NCBI GenBank assembly: GCA_949130485.1
Contig: OX422196.1
Span: forward strand, 8,431,797-8,495,796
Direction: 5' to 3'
DNA: 64,000 bases
Source: Agelas oroides
Lineage: Eukaryota > Porifera > Demospongiae > Agelasida > Agelasidae
The notes below the pieces were generated by a model. That model had not been told where the DNA came from, ran no database searches, and saw nothing but the letters and a program-made list of their open reading frames with translations. Made by a program: the position numbers and the translations under genes. Shown in pieces: positions 34,401 through 46,677 of this stretch; position 1 is the stretch's first letter, and each line of letters starts with the position of its first letter.

Positions 34401-35228
34401 TTAACTTGGTAATGTTCTCCACTCTCACTATACCCTCGCTTGTCCCATATGCAATGTACCCATGCTTGGACTGGTTCAGCTTCACTGCCGTCACAGATGT
34501 GCCTTGAAACTCCTGCAGAACAAGACCTCACCAGCTCACAATAGCTTTGTTCGTGCTGGTAGCAAAACTCTTGGTTGCAATCTCAGTAATCAATGCTCTT
34601 GACATAGTGCCAGACCTCCAGGAAGACCAGCTATATTAACTGATGGAGTACTCCTATATTCAGTATCTATCTGGCTGGTTGGTTGCCATAGTAACTGTGA
34701 CATCTCTTGACATTGCAATGCACAGATCCTTAGAGGACTAACTTGTACCCACATTACAGAGCTACCCTCCCCATTTCCATTGTCGGAATTGTTGTCATCC
34801 ATTCAGAGGCCTCTTTCTTCAATAGATAATTTGCTGACAGAAAGTACCACTACATCGTAAATAGCCAACCATCTGTTTCACACATACCATTACTTACTCT
34901 CGCAAGCCAGACCAACATAAAAGAGAAAACTTCTGGCCACTCACATTCAGTTCTCTTAGCAATCTGCCGGATATAGTGTCCACCACCCACACATAGCCCT
35001 GCTCAGAGCCAACAGCAAGGTACTGTGGGGAAACATCCATGCAGCTATGTGAGACAACATGTCTCCGTAGCCCGCCAATTTCTGTGGGTAGGCTCTGGAG
35101 AACAGACGCCAGGGGCTGCAGTTCAGACACTAGCCCATCAGACCCCACCGACAGAGCTGTGTGGATGTGTGCGTGTACACAGGCTGCTTAGTGCCTCGAA
35201 GGAAACAGTTACCTCGCCACACTGGCAT
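28430..35228 (-). CDS. TECPR2: tectonin beta-propeller repeat-containing protein 2 (TECPR2)
   Basis: Family role: TECPR2 binds Atg8-family proteins and supports autophagosome formation and ER export. Exons (minus): 35213-35228, 34945-35156, 34399-34512, 33645-33891, 32939-33055, 31848-32856, 28430-31548, giving about 1600 residues. The N-terminal WD repeats include SPQYLAVGSEQGYVWVVDT, GYIAYGTSEGIVRVENITK and DKAYLTRPGLRVWTADRNGK. A Ser/Glu-rich middle contains GKSRKKKRKKKTKKVSSR, then tectonin repeats follow (GKIVWGLHHQNAYVRLGIG, WEVSISALSHP, NYWRRMPGKYAHITTSPSGD). It ends HTWEVV, parallel to the human C-terminal LC3-interacting motif. One frame break lies at about 33734-33744, where an extra base shifts ATPLL into VQLSVSGHNLLIS. 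This is either a sequencing error or a real lesion. The tiny first exon (MPVWR) was chosen by phase. It diverges from a ROCO gene. Confidence 0.92.
33060..33322. repeat. GGAGGAGGAGGGG purine array (TECPR2 intron)
   Basis: About 260 bp of GGA/GGGG repeats directly next to the acceptor of the exon ending at 33055. As transcript it is a long polypyrimidine tract. Confidence 0.85.
34138..34393. repeat. CCTCCCTCCTTCC array plus (AC)n (TECPR2 intron)
   Basis: A pyrimidine tract of about 230 bp on the + strand followed by a CA tract (34367-34392) that borders the donor site of the exon starting at 34399. Confidence 0.85.
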
Positions 35229-35581
35229 GCACTACGTATAAAATTGGCATAGACCTATTACACGGGGCTAGCTATTGCAAATTGTGGATAGGGATATAAA
35301 GATTTACAGATAGATTTGATCCTCCAACTCACAAACGTCCGATGTCATTTGTCTACCAGTCTGCTCGCGATTGAACCTTCTTCGGTGACGGTGTCCTATG
35401 CACTGGTTACGGGGCGCGGTCAATCGTTATCACACGGTTGTCACGGGACAATTTAGAACTTATTGGGTTTCCTGTGCCCATCGCCTGAAAAAGAGAGTGA
35501 TTGGAGTGTCAGAAAGGTCATCACAAATACCCAGAGGTGCTACCGGAGCTCTGAGCTAAGTAGCGTACCTACGGGTGCCCA
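35229..35581. promoter_or_regulatory. shared divergent interval TECPR2 / ROCO kinase
   Basis: 353 bp separate the two start codons. No TATA box or strong motif is seen beyond CpG-containing stretches (GGTTACGGGGCGCGGTCAAT at about 35404). Bidirectional promoter activity is inferred. Confidence 0.4.
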
Positions 35582-36574
35582 ATGTCGGGGTTCCTACAAG
35601 ACGACTCGCGTCTGCACAAGCTGTGCCAGGACGGCAACCTCAGGAAAGTGAGGGGGTTCGTTGAACAGCTGGCTGGAGAAACGCTAACTGAAAAGCTCGC
35701 AAATCGAAAGGGGGTGTTCGGCTATACTCCTCTGCACGAAGCGGTCGCCAGCGGACACCAAAAAGTGTTGGACTATCTGCTGAGCAGTACCGAAAACGCG
35801 CATGTCAACTGTCGCGCAAACAGCGGCTACACGCCGCTCCACCTCGCCGCGAGCAGCGGCCACGGAGAGTGTGTAAAGGTGTTGCTAACCCATGGTGCCG
35901 ACATTAGTATAACGGACGAGTACGGAAAGACGCCCAAACAGACAGCCGAACTGAGTTCCAAGGGAAGCATCGTGCGGCTTCTGCGCAGTGAGGGTGAGTG
36001 CATGATTTGCCCATGATTTGATAAAGCATGCACCCTCTACGCTTCAGACACTGCTTACAGTGCAATAGTATGTAGAGTCCAAGTTGGTCAGGTCACTCAT
36101 TATGATAACAGGGGGGGTGGACCGTTACCATGGACCGTTCATCCTGGGCTAATAAGCCAGTTGGAATATGGCCGGGGGACTGAAAAGCTTGCAAATCGAA
36201 AGGGCCTTAGGTTAGGCTGTCGGGAATATTCTGCACGGGGGACATCCTGCCCTCCAGCACTGGAAATCCAGATTAGCATTAGAGCACAGGGAGGATGGGC
36301 AGGTGAAGATTTCTGATGCTGCTGCAGTTGAATTCTGGCTCATGGAGTGAGGCTCAACAGTCATGGGAATGCAAACATACACATTCAAGTACAAAACTAA
36401 ACTGATGAAAGTAGACCACCTACAGTTTTGTTTATCCACTATGGAAGTTACATTTGTCGTGATATGTCCAAAGTGTTGTCCAGTTTTGCATAAGTACTGT
36501 CACTGCACACCATTCTCCTCTTCTAAAATGTCTCAAAGCACTTACTCACCAACACAATGCGTCACAGATTTGTG

Positions 36575-36640
<66 letters not shown>

Positions 36641-36652
36641 CGTCTGTGTGCA

Positions 36653-36684
<32 letters not shown>

Positions 36685-36685
36685 C

Positions 36686-36762
<77 letters not shown>

Positions 36763-39700
36763 TATACAATTAAATGAACATTGATTTTTCCTGAAAATGA
36801 AGGTGTACAATTCTTTTCATTTCCTGATATTATGAACACATCACTAGGTACTTATTAACAAGCATGGCACATGACTAGGTACTTATTAACAAGCATGGCA
36901 CATGTATGTCACAACACAACTAATTATGTGAGGTAACGAAATTAGAAGTGTCTCTTCTTTTGATTCCAGAGATCATCAAAGAGGTGGAAACCAACGGTGA
37001 CAACCTCACAGAACTGCTGCGATTCAATGCTGACCAGCTTGAACCAAACTGTCTCAACCGAGCACTTACAGCTGCTGTCAGAAATGACAACCACTTTAAC
37101 GTTGGAAAACTAATTGTGAAAGGGGCGGATAACATTGAGGATTGTTTGAAGCAGTCCCGTGACGACCTTAAGCCCCATGCCAGGGCAATGCTGCTCCTGG
37201 TGAAAGCTGCAATGCGGGGGGACCGAAACCTCGTTCTTAAACTCTTTGGTGAGCCAGCACCTGGAATGGATACCCGAGATTACCAAGACGATGGTTTCCA
37301 AGATGTCCAGAAAGCTGTACTCAGTGGAAAGGTCTCCACAGTAGTCCCCATCGAGATTGCCCGCAGAAACGGTCACACACAAGTTCGTGAAGAGCTCTTG
37401 CTCAAGACAGATGTAAACATGGAGGAAGGTACCGTCTACTGGCATGGGCTGCGGCTGCTGGTTCTTGATGTGTCCTGGCTGAGGAAGATCTACTGGGTGA
37501 AGAGGCTCCGGCTGGCAAGAAATGGATTCAAACAGCTCCCAAATGAGATGGGAACATACCTTAAACAGGTAGGTATTGTGCAAATCTGTCACATCCACAA
37601 ATCTCCCAAATACTTTTGCCATGAGTAACTGCTGTTGGCATTTGTTTGGATGGTTGGGCCATTCTGGAGTGATACTAGTGCGGTAGACTACACAACTCTT
37701 GCTGTGGGTTTTCCTTTGCTATGGATTTAATAACAGTCTTTCTGTTTTCAATTCAAGAGTTGTTCTGTTGTGGATTCACTTTGGGAGACATTGTTGTACT
37801 ATATCCATCCCCCCCCCCCCCCCCTCACTCCCTCCTCTCCTCTTCCTTGCCCCTCCCTCCTTCCCTCCCTCCTCCTTGCCCCTCCCTCCCTCCTTCCCTC
37901 CCTCCCTCCTTCCCTCCCTCCCTCCTTCCCTCCCTCCCTCCCCTCCCTCCTCCTTGCCCCTCCCTCTCTCCCTCCCTCCCTCCTCCCCTCCTACCCAGGT
38001 GATGAAACTAGACCTGCAGCACAATGATCTGCAGACTATCCCTCGCTGTATTCTTGAGCTACCAAGTCTCTGTGAGCTGAACCTCTCCAACAACAAGCTC
38101 ACAGAAATCCCGGATGTTCCAGAGTGGTCCTCCTGCCTCACTGTGCTTGACCTCTCACACAACCAGCTCACTAGCATGCCTCTCAATGCCGTCGCTACTG
38201 CCATCCGTAACCTAAACCTTAGCTACAACATGTTTCGCACCATTCCCCTCTGCATTTGCTCGTTCACGACCCTCCATGCACTTGATCTCAGCTTCAACCC
38301 AGATATTCTGACACTGCCAGCAGAAATGGGGAGGCTGACAAACCTCAGCAGGCTCACACTTAAGGGGCTGAAAGATCTCAACGACCCACCTAGAAATGTG
38401 CAAAGAGACACAAGGGATTGCATTCGCTACCTCAACAGCAAGCTGAGATGTGCCAAGGGCTTCTATCGCATGAAGCTTATGCTTGTGGGCCTTGCCAATC
38501 GGGGAAAGACAACCCTTGTGGCTAGACTGCAGGGAAGAGACTGTGGAGATGAATCCACAGTGGGAGTAGACGTGAGTGAGTGGACCTACAAACCAAGCCT
38601 GGGGAAGAAACCTTTCTTCTTCAGCATCTGGGACTTTGGGGGACAGGAGGAGTACTACGCCACTCACCAGTGCTTCCTTTCGCAACGCTCTCTGTACCTG
38701 CTACTCTTCAACCTGAAAGATGGCATGGAAGGAGTCCAAGAACTCAAGCCGTGGCTCAATAACATCTCGCTGAGAGCACCTCGCTCCATGGTCATCATCA
38801 TAGGTACTCACCTCGACCAGGTAGCTGACGATGAGAGAGATGAAGTGACCCACCTTCTGCAGGAAGTAGGTAAGCTTGCTGGCAGCTATAAGAACCTTCA
38901 GGTTGTCGAAGTGATCCCAGTTGGCTTGAAGAATCACATTGAGAATATTGGTCTCCTGAAGGAGGCCATCTACAACCATGCTTCCACCTACAAGAACAGA
39001 GGAGGGCAGCTCATCATGGGCCAGAAAATCCCCGCCAGCTACCACTCCCTCGACAAGCAGCTAGAAGGAGTGCAACAAGAGGTCAGAAATGGCCTCCGTG
39101 AGCCTATCATGCACTCCGAGGAGTTCAAGACGATGGTTCAGCAGATGGCTCTTGCTGACATCCAAGATGACGACGAACTCAAGACTGCCACCCTCTTCCT
39201 CACGGACGTTGGATCATTACTGCACTATGATGACCGGAGCCACAACCTTCATGAGCTGTACTTCATCGACCCCCGCTGGCTCTGTGACATGATGTCCAAG
39301 GTAGTCACCATCAAGGAGAGGAACCCTTACGTGAAAAAGGGAATCCTCTACAGCAAAGACATCCCACTGATCTTCAAAGATGATCAGTTCCCCTGGCAGT
39401 ACTTTGAACAGTACCTCACTCTCCTAGATCGATTTGAAATCGCCCTTCCACTGGACAACAGACGCATTCTGATACCATCTATGCTTCCTGACGTCAGACC
39501 AAGCGAGGCAGACATTGACCGTCCCTCAGAAGCACCCCACTATTCGCGCTACATCATGTTCAGTTCTGCCGACACTCCCCCAGGGTTCTGGAGCAGACTC
39601 CTCTCAAGGATCATGCACTCGGTAGGAGAGGTTGGGTATGCTCTTGACAAAATGCCTACAGATCCACCAGAGGTTCCTGTTCGTGACCCTAGTGATGGGC

Positions 39701-42700
39701 AGTTTGACACAGTCAGCATCATGGGTGAACCGGCTCCAAGCACTCCAAATTCAGCCAATGGTACCCAGCCTGTTACTCCTCAAATCAGTGGCCCTGTCTC
39801 CTTTCCTCGTGTACAGCCCATGCTCGAAATCCCTCGTTTGCTCCCCAACTTTCCCAGCTCCTTGCCAACAGTACTGGAGGAGTCGCACCACATTAGTAAG
39901 ATCCATCTAGAGTACTGGCGCACGGGGCTGTTCTACTCCGATCCTGCCATCTTTTTCTGCATTGAATCACTGTTAGGGTCTAGTCAGTTCCGAAGAGAAG
40001 AAAGCAAAGATGGTGTTCTCATAGTAGCCTCCCCGAACAGCCATGGTAAGAAGATCATCGGCCAGCTAGTTGATCTAGTTGTCTCCCTCGTGAACGAATG
40101 GTACCCAGGTCTCACAGAGGGCCCACATGGTGGTACCTCCGGCCTTGAGCAGAAGGTGCCATGCTACGAGTGCCTAAAGCAGGGGAGGCCCAAACCCTTT
40201 GAATTCAAAGTGGAGCAGTGTTTACCAAAGATTGCAATGAATCAGATGACCATAGAGTGTGGGTACTTCCGTGACGACCCTGCTAAGAACCACACCGTCC
40301 CGCTTGCTGACATAGTTCCTGACCTCCTCCTACAGGACATTGATCATGACTTTCTCCTCAATGCTCAGGACATCATCTACAGTGAAGACGAGTCATCACT
40401 GCTTGGAAAAGGCGGCTATGGCAAGGTCTACAGGGGCAAGTGCTTGGGCAAACCAGTAGCCATTAAGAAGTACCTCACTCGTAACGAAGAAGCCTTCAGT
40501 GAGCTACGTACAGAGGCCAAACTACTCCAGAAAGCCCACCATCCTTGCCTGGTGTGTCTGGTGGGTGTGTGTCTGCATCCCATGATGGCACTGGTGATGG
40601 AGGAGGCACCTCTTGGGTCGCTGGAGAAGCCCCTCATCAAGAAGAAAGTTACAATCCACCGACTGACAATGTTCAGAATGGCAGCTGAAGTCACAGCTGC
40701 TCTGCAGTTCCTGCACAATAGAGGTATCATCTTCCGAGACCTGAAGGCTGCCAACGTTCTTCTGTGGACGCTTGATCCAGAGTCCCTCTGCCACTGCAAG
40801 GTTACTGATTTTGGTATCGCCACTCATCTCTCTCCCGTTGGGGCTAGGGGGCTCCTGGGAACCAAGGGCTTCATTGCTCCAGAGGTGCTGCACGTCGGTA
40901 AAAGAAAGCAACGCTCGGTGTACGATCACAAAGCTGACATCTTCTCGTTTGGCATGTTCCTTTACCAGATGATTGCCCGCAGACACCCCTACCATGATAT
41001 TCCTCCCCACAAAATAGATTCTGCTGTGGAGATGAAAGAAAGACCCAAGCTCCAGGATGTTGATGCAGCGAAGAGCGCATACCACTACCTTACCCAGCTG
41101 ATGCAGGTGTGCTGGGAGGATAACCCGCAAAGCAGGCCAACAACTGATGAAATTATCAGCACAATTTGCCTCTCTTCATTGCAGGCAGTTATGTGCGTCT
41201 ACCCCATGAAAAGCAAGTTTTCTCTGAGGCGAATATGTGCTATCACTCCACACGATTTCACTCTTGCAGGAGTGGCACGCACCAACAGCGAGCTCTGGGT
41301 GTGCTGCGATGGGGCAGAGGGGGCTGAAGTCAATATCTACAACACAAACACAATGGTCAAAATCAGCAAGAATTTCATCAAGGAAAACCAGGTCCAGTGC
41401 ATCTGTCTGTGCGGCGACCACGTGTGGGTGAGTTCTCGAGCTGGAATTGAGTATGGTGTGATTGACATCTTTAGTGTTGCCACCCGAGAGCTTGTGCACA
41501 ACATCCGAATGCGAGAGAACTCGGTCTCCTGTATTACCTGCTCGGACAAGACGGTCTACCTGGGGACGCTTGAGGGATACTGCTTTTCCTTCTCCCGAGA
41601 CATCAGAAAGATCCAGGCAAATGCCAAGCCTCGATACAAATACGTCTCTGAGCATGCGGTTGACGGGATTGCCTGCACCATGCAGTGTCTGTGGGTCTCG
41701 CACACCCGGTACATCTACTTCCTCAATCTTGACAATCTTACGTTGGAGGGGTCAATCAAACGGCAGAAGGAGCATGATGCTTTCATTGGTCAACTCACCC
41801 TCTCAGCTGACTGCAGCATTGTCTGGAGTGCCCATCTCGGGGGCGTGACACTCTCCGCATGGGACGCTCACCAAAAGATCCACAAGTTTGACATCAACAC
41901 GGCAGACCACCTCCAGAAGCTTGCGGAGAAGTCACTGCCAGAGAATGACATAGTCATTACTGCCATGACAACAGCCATTGATAACGTCTGGGTTGGAATG
42001 GCCAGTGGACACATCTTGCTCTTCCACGAGGATGAGTTACTGACATGGTACCGCCCATACTCCGAGTACATTCGCTTCTTGTGCTGCATACCATGCACAG
42101 GTCCCTGTGACACCGAGCAGTGCATGGTAATTAGTGGGGCCAAAGGGTTTCACTCGGATACACTCGTCCCTAAGCTGAGGAACGTGGAAGAGGAGTCTGT
42201 TGACAATGTGGGAGTGCTTGTGCTCTGGGAGGCATTCAGCTCCCGGACAACCAGACAGATTAAGATGCTGGAGGACCAATCCAATAGCTTCCTAGACAAT
42301 CACAATGCTGTCAGAACGATGATATTTGAAGGAGAATTCAAAGATGGCACCCACATCTCCAAGACCTCGAAGGATTCGGTGGATCTTGTATCCAGTACCA
42401 TGGTTAATGCTGAGGGTGTAGAGCACACAGGTATGTTTGACACAAGTGTATCGCTGAGCATAGAGACCCACAATGGCCCCAAAGTGTTTGACAGTATTCG
42501 AGAAAGAAGAACCAACTTTATGACTCAACATTTGTCAACAAGCCCAGTCCATGATGTTCCAGAAATCATTCAAGAAAGCCAAGATGAACCAGAAGAGCCT
42601 CCTGTGCAGATTGTGAAACCAAGAACACGCACATCAACAATGCACCAGGAAATATTTGACGTGCAATTACCTTCAAATGACATAGTACGAGTTACCTGCC

Positions 42701-42900
42701 CGAAGCCTGCAAAATTGAAAGTGCTTTTGAGCGAGCTCCAAGTGAATTCGGGGCTCGAAGAAGACCGGTGTAAGATTGAATACTGCAAGGGGGAGGAAGA
42801 TTCAGGGGAACGTATCCAGATTCAGACCCAGGAGCAGCTGGACCAGTACCTGCAGTTGTTGAATAAGCCCAAACTGTTCCTCCCAAGATCAACTGCTTAG
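35582..42900 (+). CDS. LRRK-like ROCO protein kinase: ANK-LRR-Roc-COR-kinase-WD-PB1-like
   Basis: Exons: 35582-35993, 36970-37568 and one large exon 37999-42900; 1970 residues. N-terminal ankyrin repeats: GYTPLHEAVASGHQKVLDYL and GYTPLHLAASSGHGECVKVL. Leucine-rich repeats from about residue 315 (LCELNLSNNKLTEIPDV). The Roc GTPase has an intact P-loop, MLVGLANRGKTTLVARL (about 500), a switch-like SIWDFGGQEEYY and a G4 candidate IIIGTHLD. COR follows (LYFIDPRWLCDMMSKVVT). The kinase has LLGKGGYGKVYRG (about 1140), VAIKKYL, IIFRDLKAANVLL, VTDFGIA and APEV, so catalytic residues are present. A WD40-like propeller follows (ELWVCCDGAEGAEVNIYN; DNVWVGMASGHILLFHEDE). The last 90 residues (FDVQLPSNDIVRVTC ... 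RCKIEYCKGEEDSGERIQI) look like a PB1 domain. It resembles LRRK1/LRRK2 in order but has its own tail. Substrates are unknown. Confidence 0.93.
36575..36762. repeat. (TG)n microsatellite (intron 1 of the ROCO kinase)
   Basis: About 185 bp of TG repeats with a few interruptions (GCGTGCGTC, GCGAG). It is followed at 36841-36903 by a direct duplication of ATGACTAGGTACTTATTAAC-type sequence. Confidence 0.9.
37805..37996. repeat. CCCTCCCTCCTT pyrimidine array (intron 2 of the ROCO kinase)
   Basis: A run of 18 C is followed by CCTCC/CTTCC repeats that run straight into the acceptor CTACCCAG at 37991-37998. A long frame starting at 37699 reads through the intron and adds a false N-terminus. Confidence 0.85.
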
Positions 42901-43164
42901 TGTTTCTTCTTTTCTTCCAAGAACTGTGCTTTTATAGTTGAAAAATTCTTCTCTGCTCCAAATGAGCTGTTTTACTTTTGTACCTAACACGAGTGTTTTG
43001 TATTTTCCGCCGTGATGTTGTATACTGACCGCGTCCACGTGCGCGCGCACCAGCCAGTCATATGATCCTGCATCGTGCGCATGCATCCCGGCCCCGCCTC
43101 GCCTCGTTCCCAGCAGTCCTTTGCACGTTCGTTGCTTGCAGTACGAAACTCCTGCGCGAATTTC

Positions 43165-43222
43165 GTAGTGCATCCAGGGATATAATATATTACGTGTACG
43201 TAATTATTATCCCTGATGCATC
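43165..43222. mobile_element. palindromic element between the ROCO kinase and the epimerase
   Basis: TGCATCCAGGGATATAATA at about 43169 pairs with TTATTATCCCTGATGCA ending at 43222 around the centre ACGTGTACGT, an imperfect palindrome of about 55 bp. It may be a MITE or a structured regulatory element. Confidence 0.6.
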
Positions 43223-43232
43223 CAAGCGCGAA

Positions 43233-43327
43233 GGCAGTCTCGCAAGCCAGACTCTTTCCGTTCCACAGCTCCGATCGCTTTCGGTCGATACAATCGGCGC
43301 TGTGGAACGGAAAGGTGTACAGGCTAG
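43233..43327. mobile_element. MITE-like inverted repeat, AGTCTCGCAAGCCAGACTC end
   Basis: CTTTCCGTTCCACAGC (43254-43269) is exactly complementary to GCTGTGGAACGGAAAG (43299-43314). The left end, CAGTCTCGCAAGCCAGACTC, strongly resembles the terminal repeat of the 112-bp element at 8286. The right end is diverged. It lies just upstream of the galactose mutarotase gene and may affect its promoter. Confidence 0.65.
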
Positions 43328-43385
43328 CCCCGCCCACGTCATGTGGTTGCACATGCATATGCACTGTACTGTACTGCTGGTCAAG

Positions 43386-46347
43386 ATGCCCGTGTTAGCG
43401 TCACAGAAGGAGGGAGTCCACTGCTTTTGCATCACCAATGAGAACGGAGTAAAATTGAACATTATTTCTTTGGGCGCCACCATAACTGCTTTGCAGCTGC
43501 CTGACGGGTATGACGAAACCTGTATATGTCTTGTGAACATCTTCCAGTACGTTAATGTTGTAGATGGTAATTAAATATAGTTTACCAGCTTCTTCTAATA
43601 TCCCGTGTTCTTCTATTATTTAGAACGGACATTGTGCTTGGATACAAAGATATTAACGGTCTGTGTACAACTATCACGTGTACAGTATCGTGTACAGTAT
43701 GACATTTTCATGTGAGTATGTTAACGCTACCTTGCAGACTATCGTACCAATGCTCCCTACATTGGTTGTTCAGTCGGGCGAGTTGCAAACCGCATACGAG
43801 AAGCCAAGTTTTCTCTAGATGGGCAGAACTATCAGCTGTCAGCCAATGTGCCACCACACCACCTGCACGGGGGCACCAAAGGATTTCACAGGGTGAGTTA
43901 TCTCACAACGAAGGGAGGGTAGTGAGACTGCCCTGGTAACCCTGATGACTATACACAGGAGGATTGGAGTGTGGTGTCTAAAGGAGAGAGCAGTGTGACC
44001 CTCCAGTATGTTAGTGCAGCTGGAGACGATGGCTACCCGGGTGTCCTCACGGCACAGGTCACCTACACCCTCACCAGTAGCAATGAGGTACACCTGGAGT
44101 ACTCTGCCACAACTGATGCCCCAACCATCGTTAACCTGGTCAACCACACCTACTTCAACCTTGCTGGAAAGGTCAGATAGACACCCTGACCCTGATCAGT
44201 CTCAATCCTGATAGACACCCTGACCCTGATCAGTCTCAATCCTGATAGACGCCCTGACCCTGATCAGTCTCAATCCTGATAGACGCCCTGACCCTGATCA
44301 GTCTCAATCCTGATATATAGACATCCTGACCCTGATCAGTCTCAATCCTGATAGACGCCCTGACCCTGATCAGTCTCAATCCTGATAGACGCCCTGACCC
44401 TGATCAGTCTCAATCCTGATATATAGACATCCTGACCCCGATCAGTCTCAATCCTGATAGACACCCTGACCCCGATCAGTCTCAATCCTGATATATAGAC
44501 ATCCTGACCCCGATCAGTCTCAATCCTGATAGACACCCTGACCCCGATCAGTCTCAATCCTGATAGACACCCTGACCCCGATCAGTCTCAATCCTGATAG
44601 ACACCCTGACCCCGATCAGTCTTAATCCTGATAGACGCCCTGACCCCGATCAGTCTTAATCCTGATAGACACCCTGACCCCGATCAGTCTCAATCCTGAT
44701 ATATAGACACCCTGACCCCGATCAGTCTTAATCCTGATAGACACCCTGACCCTGATCAGTCTTAATCTGGAAGTGTATGCACTTCTTGCCTTCATTTATG
44801 ATCTAGCCATGCACCAATAATCTCAGGCTGAAAACTGGAGCCAGGGAAGGCCTAGGAATGAGGCTAATTCATCGGTGTGGTGGGTTTGTACACGGTGAAT
44901 CTTCATGTATTTTTCCTTGACAGGGCACAGTTCATGACCACACACTGATGATCAGCGGAGACTCCTATACCCCACTGGACAAAGAGCTAATTGCCATTGG
45001 TACGATACAGTAGCAAGTTTACCCTTGTACCTAGCGGGCTGGGTACGAGGCTACCTCATACCTCGTTCATGTATCACTGGTGTGTGTAGGCACTGTGGAG
45101 CCAGTCGCTGGAACTGCTCTAGACTTTCGTACACCGGTGGCCATTGGGGAGAGAATGGGGGAGGTGGGAGGCTATGATTTCAACTACAACCTTGTCAGTG
45201 TGCAAGAAACGCATCCCAGTGACACAACCTTGAAGCACTGTGCCACGTGAGTTCCCCCTCTCCCTCACACCCTCTCCTGCCTTCATTCTACAAGTCAGAG
45301 TCAATGTTTTTTTTTGCTGAGAGAGTGAGAAATAAATCCACAGAAAAAATTCCTGGATCTAGCCTACTGCTAGCCTCGTACCCAGGCTCCTCCCGGGAGG
45401 TGCCTGGGTATGAGGCTAGCCTACTGCCACATACAGGAATTACTATCAAGCCTCTGAAGTCAGAGTCCAGTTCTGCATCCTATGTGAGTGGCAAGGTAGA
45501 AGCTAGAACACTCAACCTGACTTTTGCCCTGCCCTCTAGTCTGCGTGATGTTGCCTCAGGACATGGTCTGGTAGTGTACACAGACCAACCAGGGGTGCAA
45601 CTCTACACCGGAAATTTTCTGGATGGGTCTTACGTGGGGAAGGATGGAGTGCCCATTGAGAAGCATGCCGGTGTGTGTCTGGAGACACAGGCCTGGCCTA
45701 ACGCAATCAACAACCCGGTATGAAACACAGACTGTTACCATGGCAACATCTGGTGATGTTGCTCTATCCTATAGCAATGTTCACATAATCTGAAATTCAT
45801 TAACAATCAACAATCTCCACACACATCCCATAGTCACCCCCTATATTGATTATATAGGCCTCACACACTCCATCTCTCATTGTTGCCTGTGGGTGCATCA
45901 ATATTCATAGCCTCATTCACAGGTGCCCTCTCAGCTTTTTGTTGCTGAGTAGGGATGAGACACTTGTTAACTGCCAGGCATTTATCCCTACCTAATGAAA
46001 GGCACTGAAGTGCCAGGCATTTATCCCTACATAACTATAATAGAATACTCACCTCAATCTTCAACACTTACAAATGGCAAATGTCATGTGACACACTGGC
46101 CTCCTCAAAAGCGGCTGGATGAAACAAAACTTTTGCATTGGTTTGGAACCGGGGCGTAAAAGGTCAAAGTTCACTAATCGATTTTATTTCTGTCTCTGAC
46201 TGGCACTGAAGTTGGACAGAGGCCTGGGAACAAGGCTGCGTTACCAACACTCACTCTTCCTCTCCTTGTCTGCAGGTTGCAGCTGATCATGTGATCCTGA
46301 GACCCGGCCAGAAGTACTCACACAAAACAGTATGGGCCCTCTCATAG
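43386..46347 (+). CDS. GALM: aldose 1-epimerase (galactose mutarotase)
   Basis: Role: interconverts alpha and beta anomers of galactose and glucose in the cytosol, feeding the Leloir pathway. Exons: 43386-43507, 43624-43658, 43738-43892, 43959-44171, 44924-44999, 45090-45246, 45471-45717, 46276-46347. [14 protein letters not shown] starts the chosen frame; an in-frame ATG at 43352 could add 11 residues. Key motifs are present: [23 protein letters not shown] (active-site His), [14 protein letters not shown] (second His), [13 protein letters not shown], and [18 protein letters not shown] with the catalytic base Glu. The seventh exon's acceptor (GAGTCCAG, 45470) was set by phase. An AG at 45436 gives a stop. 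Intron 4 carries a 34-bp array and intron 6 carries a palindromic element. It converges on the armadillo gene. Confidence 0.93.
44172..44766. repeat. 34-bp minisatellite in GALM intron 4
   Basis: About seventeen copies of a 34-bp unit (ATAGACACCCTGACCCTGAT plus CAGTCTCAATCCTG), with six-base insertions (ATATAG) in four or five units. Variants (CCCTGAT versus CCCCGAT) are clustered, which records the order of expansion. Confidence 0.92.
45371..45418. mobile_element. 48-bp palindromic MITE with 9-bp target duplication
   Basis: TAGCCTCGTACCCAGGC and GCCTGGGTATGAGGCTA are near-perfect inverted ends around TCCTCCCGGGAGGT. The element is flanked by the exact direct repeat GCCTACTGC at 45362-45370 and 45419-45427. 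It sits in a GALM intron and belongs to the dispersed family. Confidence 0.8.
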
Positions 46348-46677
46348 CCACCCACAGTGATGGACGTCTTCTAATGAACAGTTTTTGGTATTTTTGTGGT
46401 TAAAAATTTCGGTGACATGAATGTGGTTGCCACACAGGTGGTGCAATTGAATTATATTAAAACGATTTGCACCAACAATAAAAATGTTTTTTGATGGTGT
46501 AAGGGAATATTTATATAAAAACGATTTTCACACAGGTTATAAAATATGGTGTACTGGAATATAATTATAAAAATGATTTTCACACATAATCATGATATGG
46601 TGGACTTGAAAACTGATTTTCACACAGATCAAGAATACAAATTAGAATAAGTATAGCCGGCCAGATTGCATATAAGG
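46348..46677. other. intergenic 3' interval between GALM and the armadillo gene
   Basis: AT-rich. It holds three or four loose repeats of ACGATTTTCACACAGGTTAT-type sequence and an AATAAA at about 46478. It probably contains both 3' ends. No gene seen. Confidence 0.6.

Noticed and set aside
36557..36784. Cys-Val repeat frames in the TG tract
   Set aside because: Translation of a microsatellite in the first ROCO intron.
37699..37998. N-terminal extension of the large ROCO exon
   Set aside because: It is intron 2 with a pyrimidine array read through. The acceptor at 37998 joins in phase to the exon ending at 37568, which carries the first LRRs.
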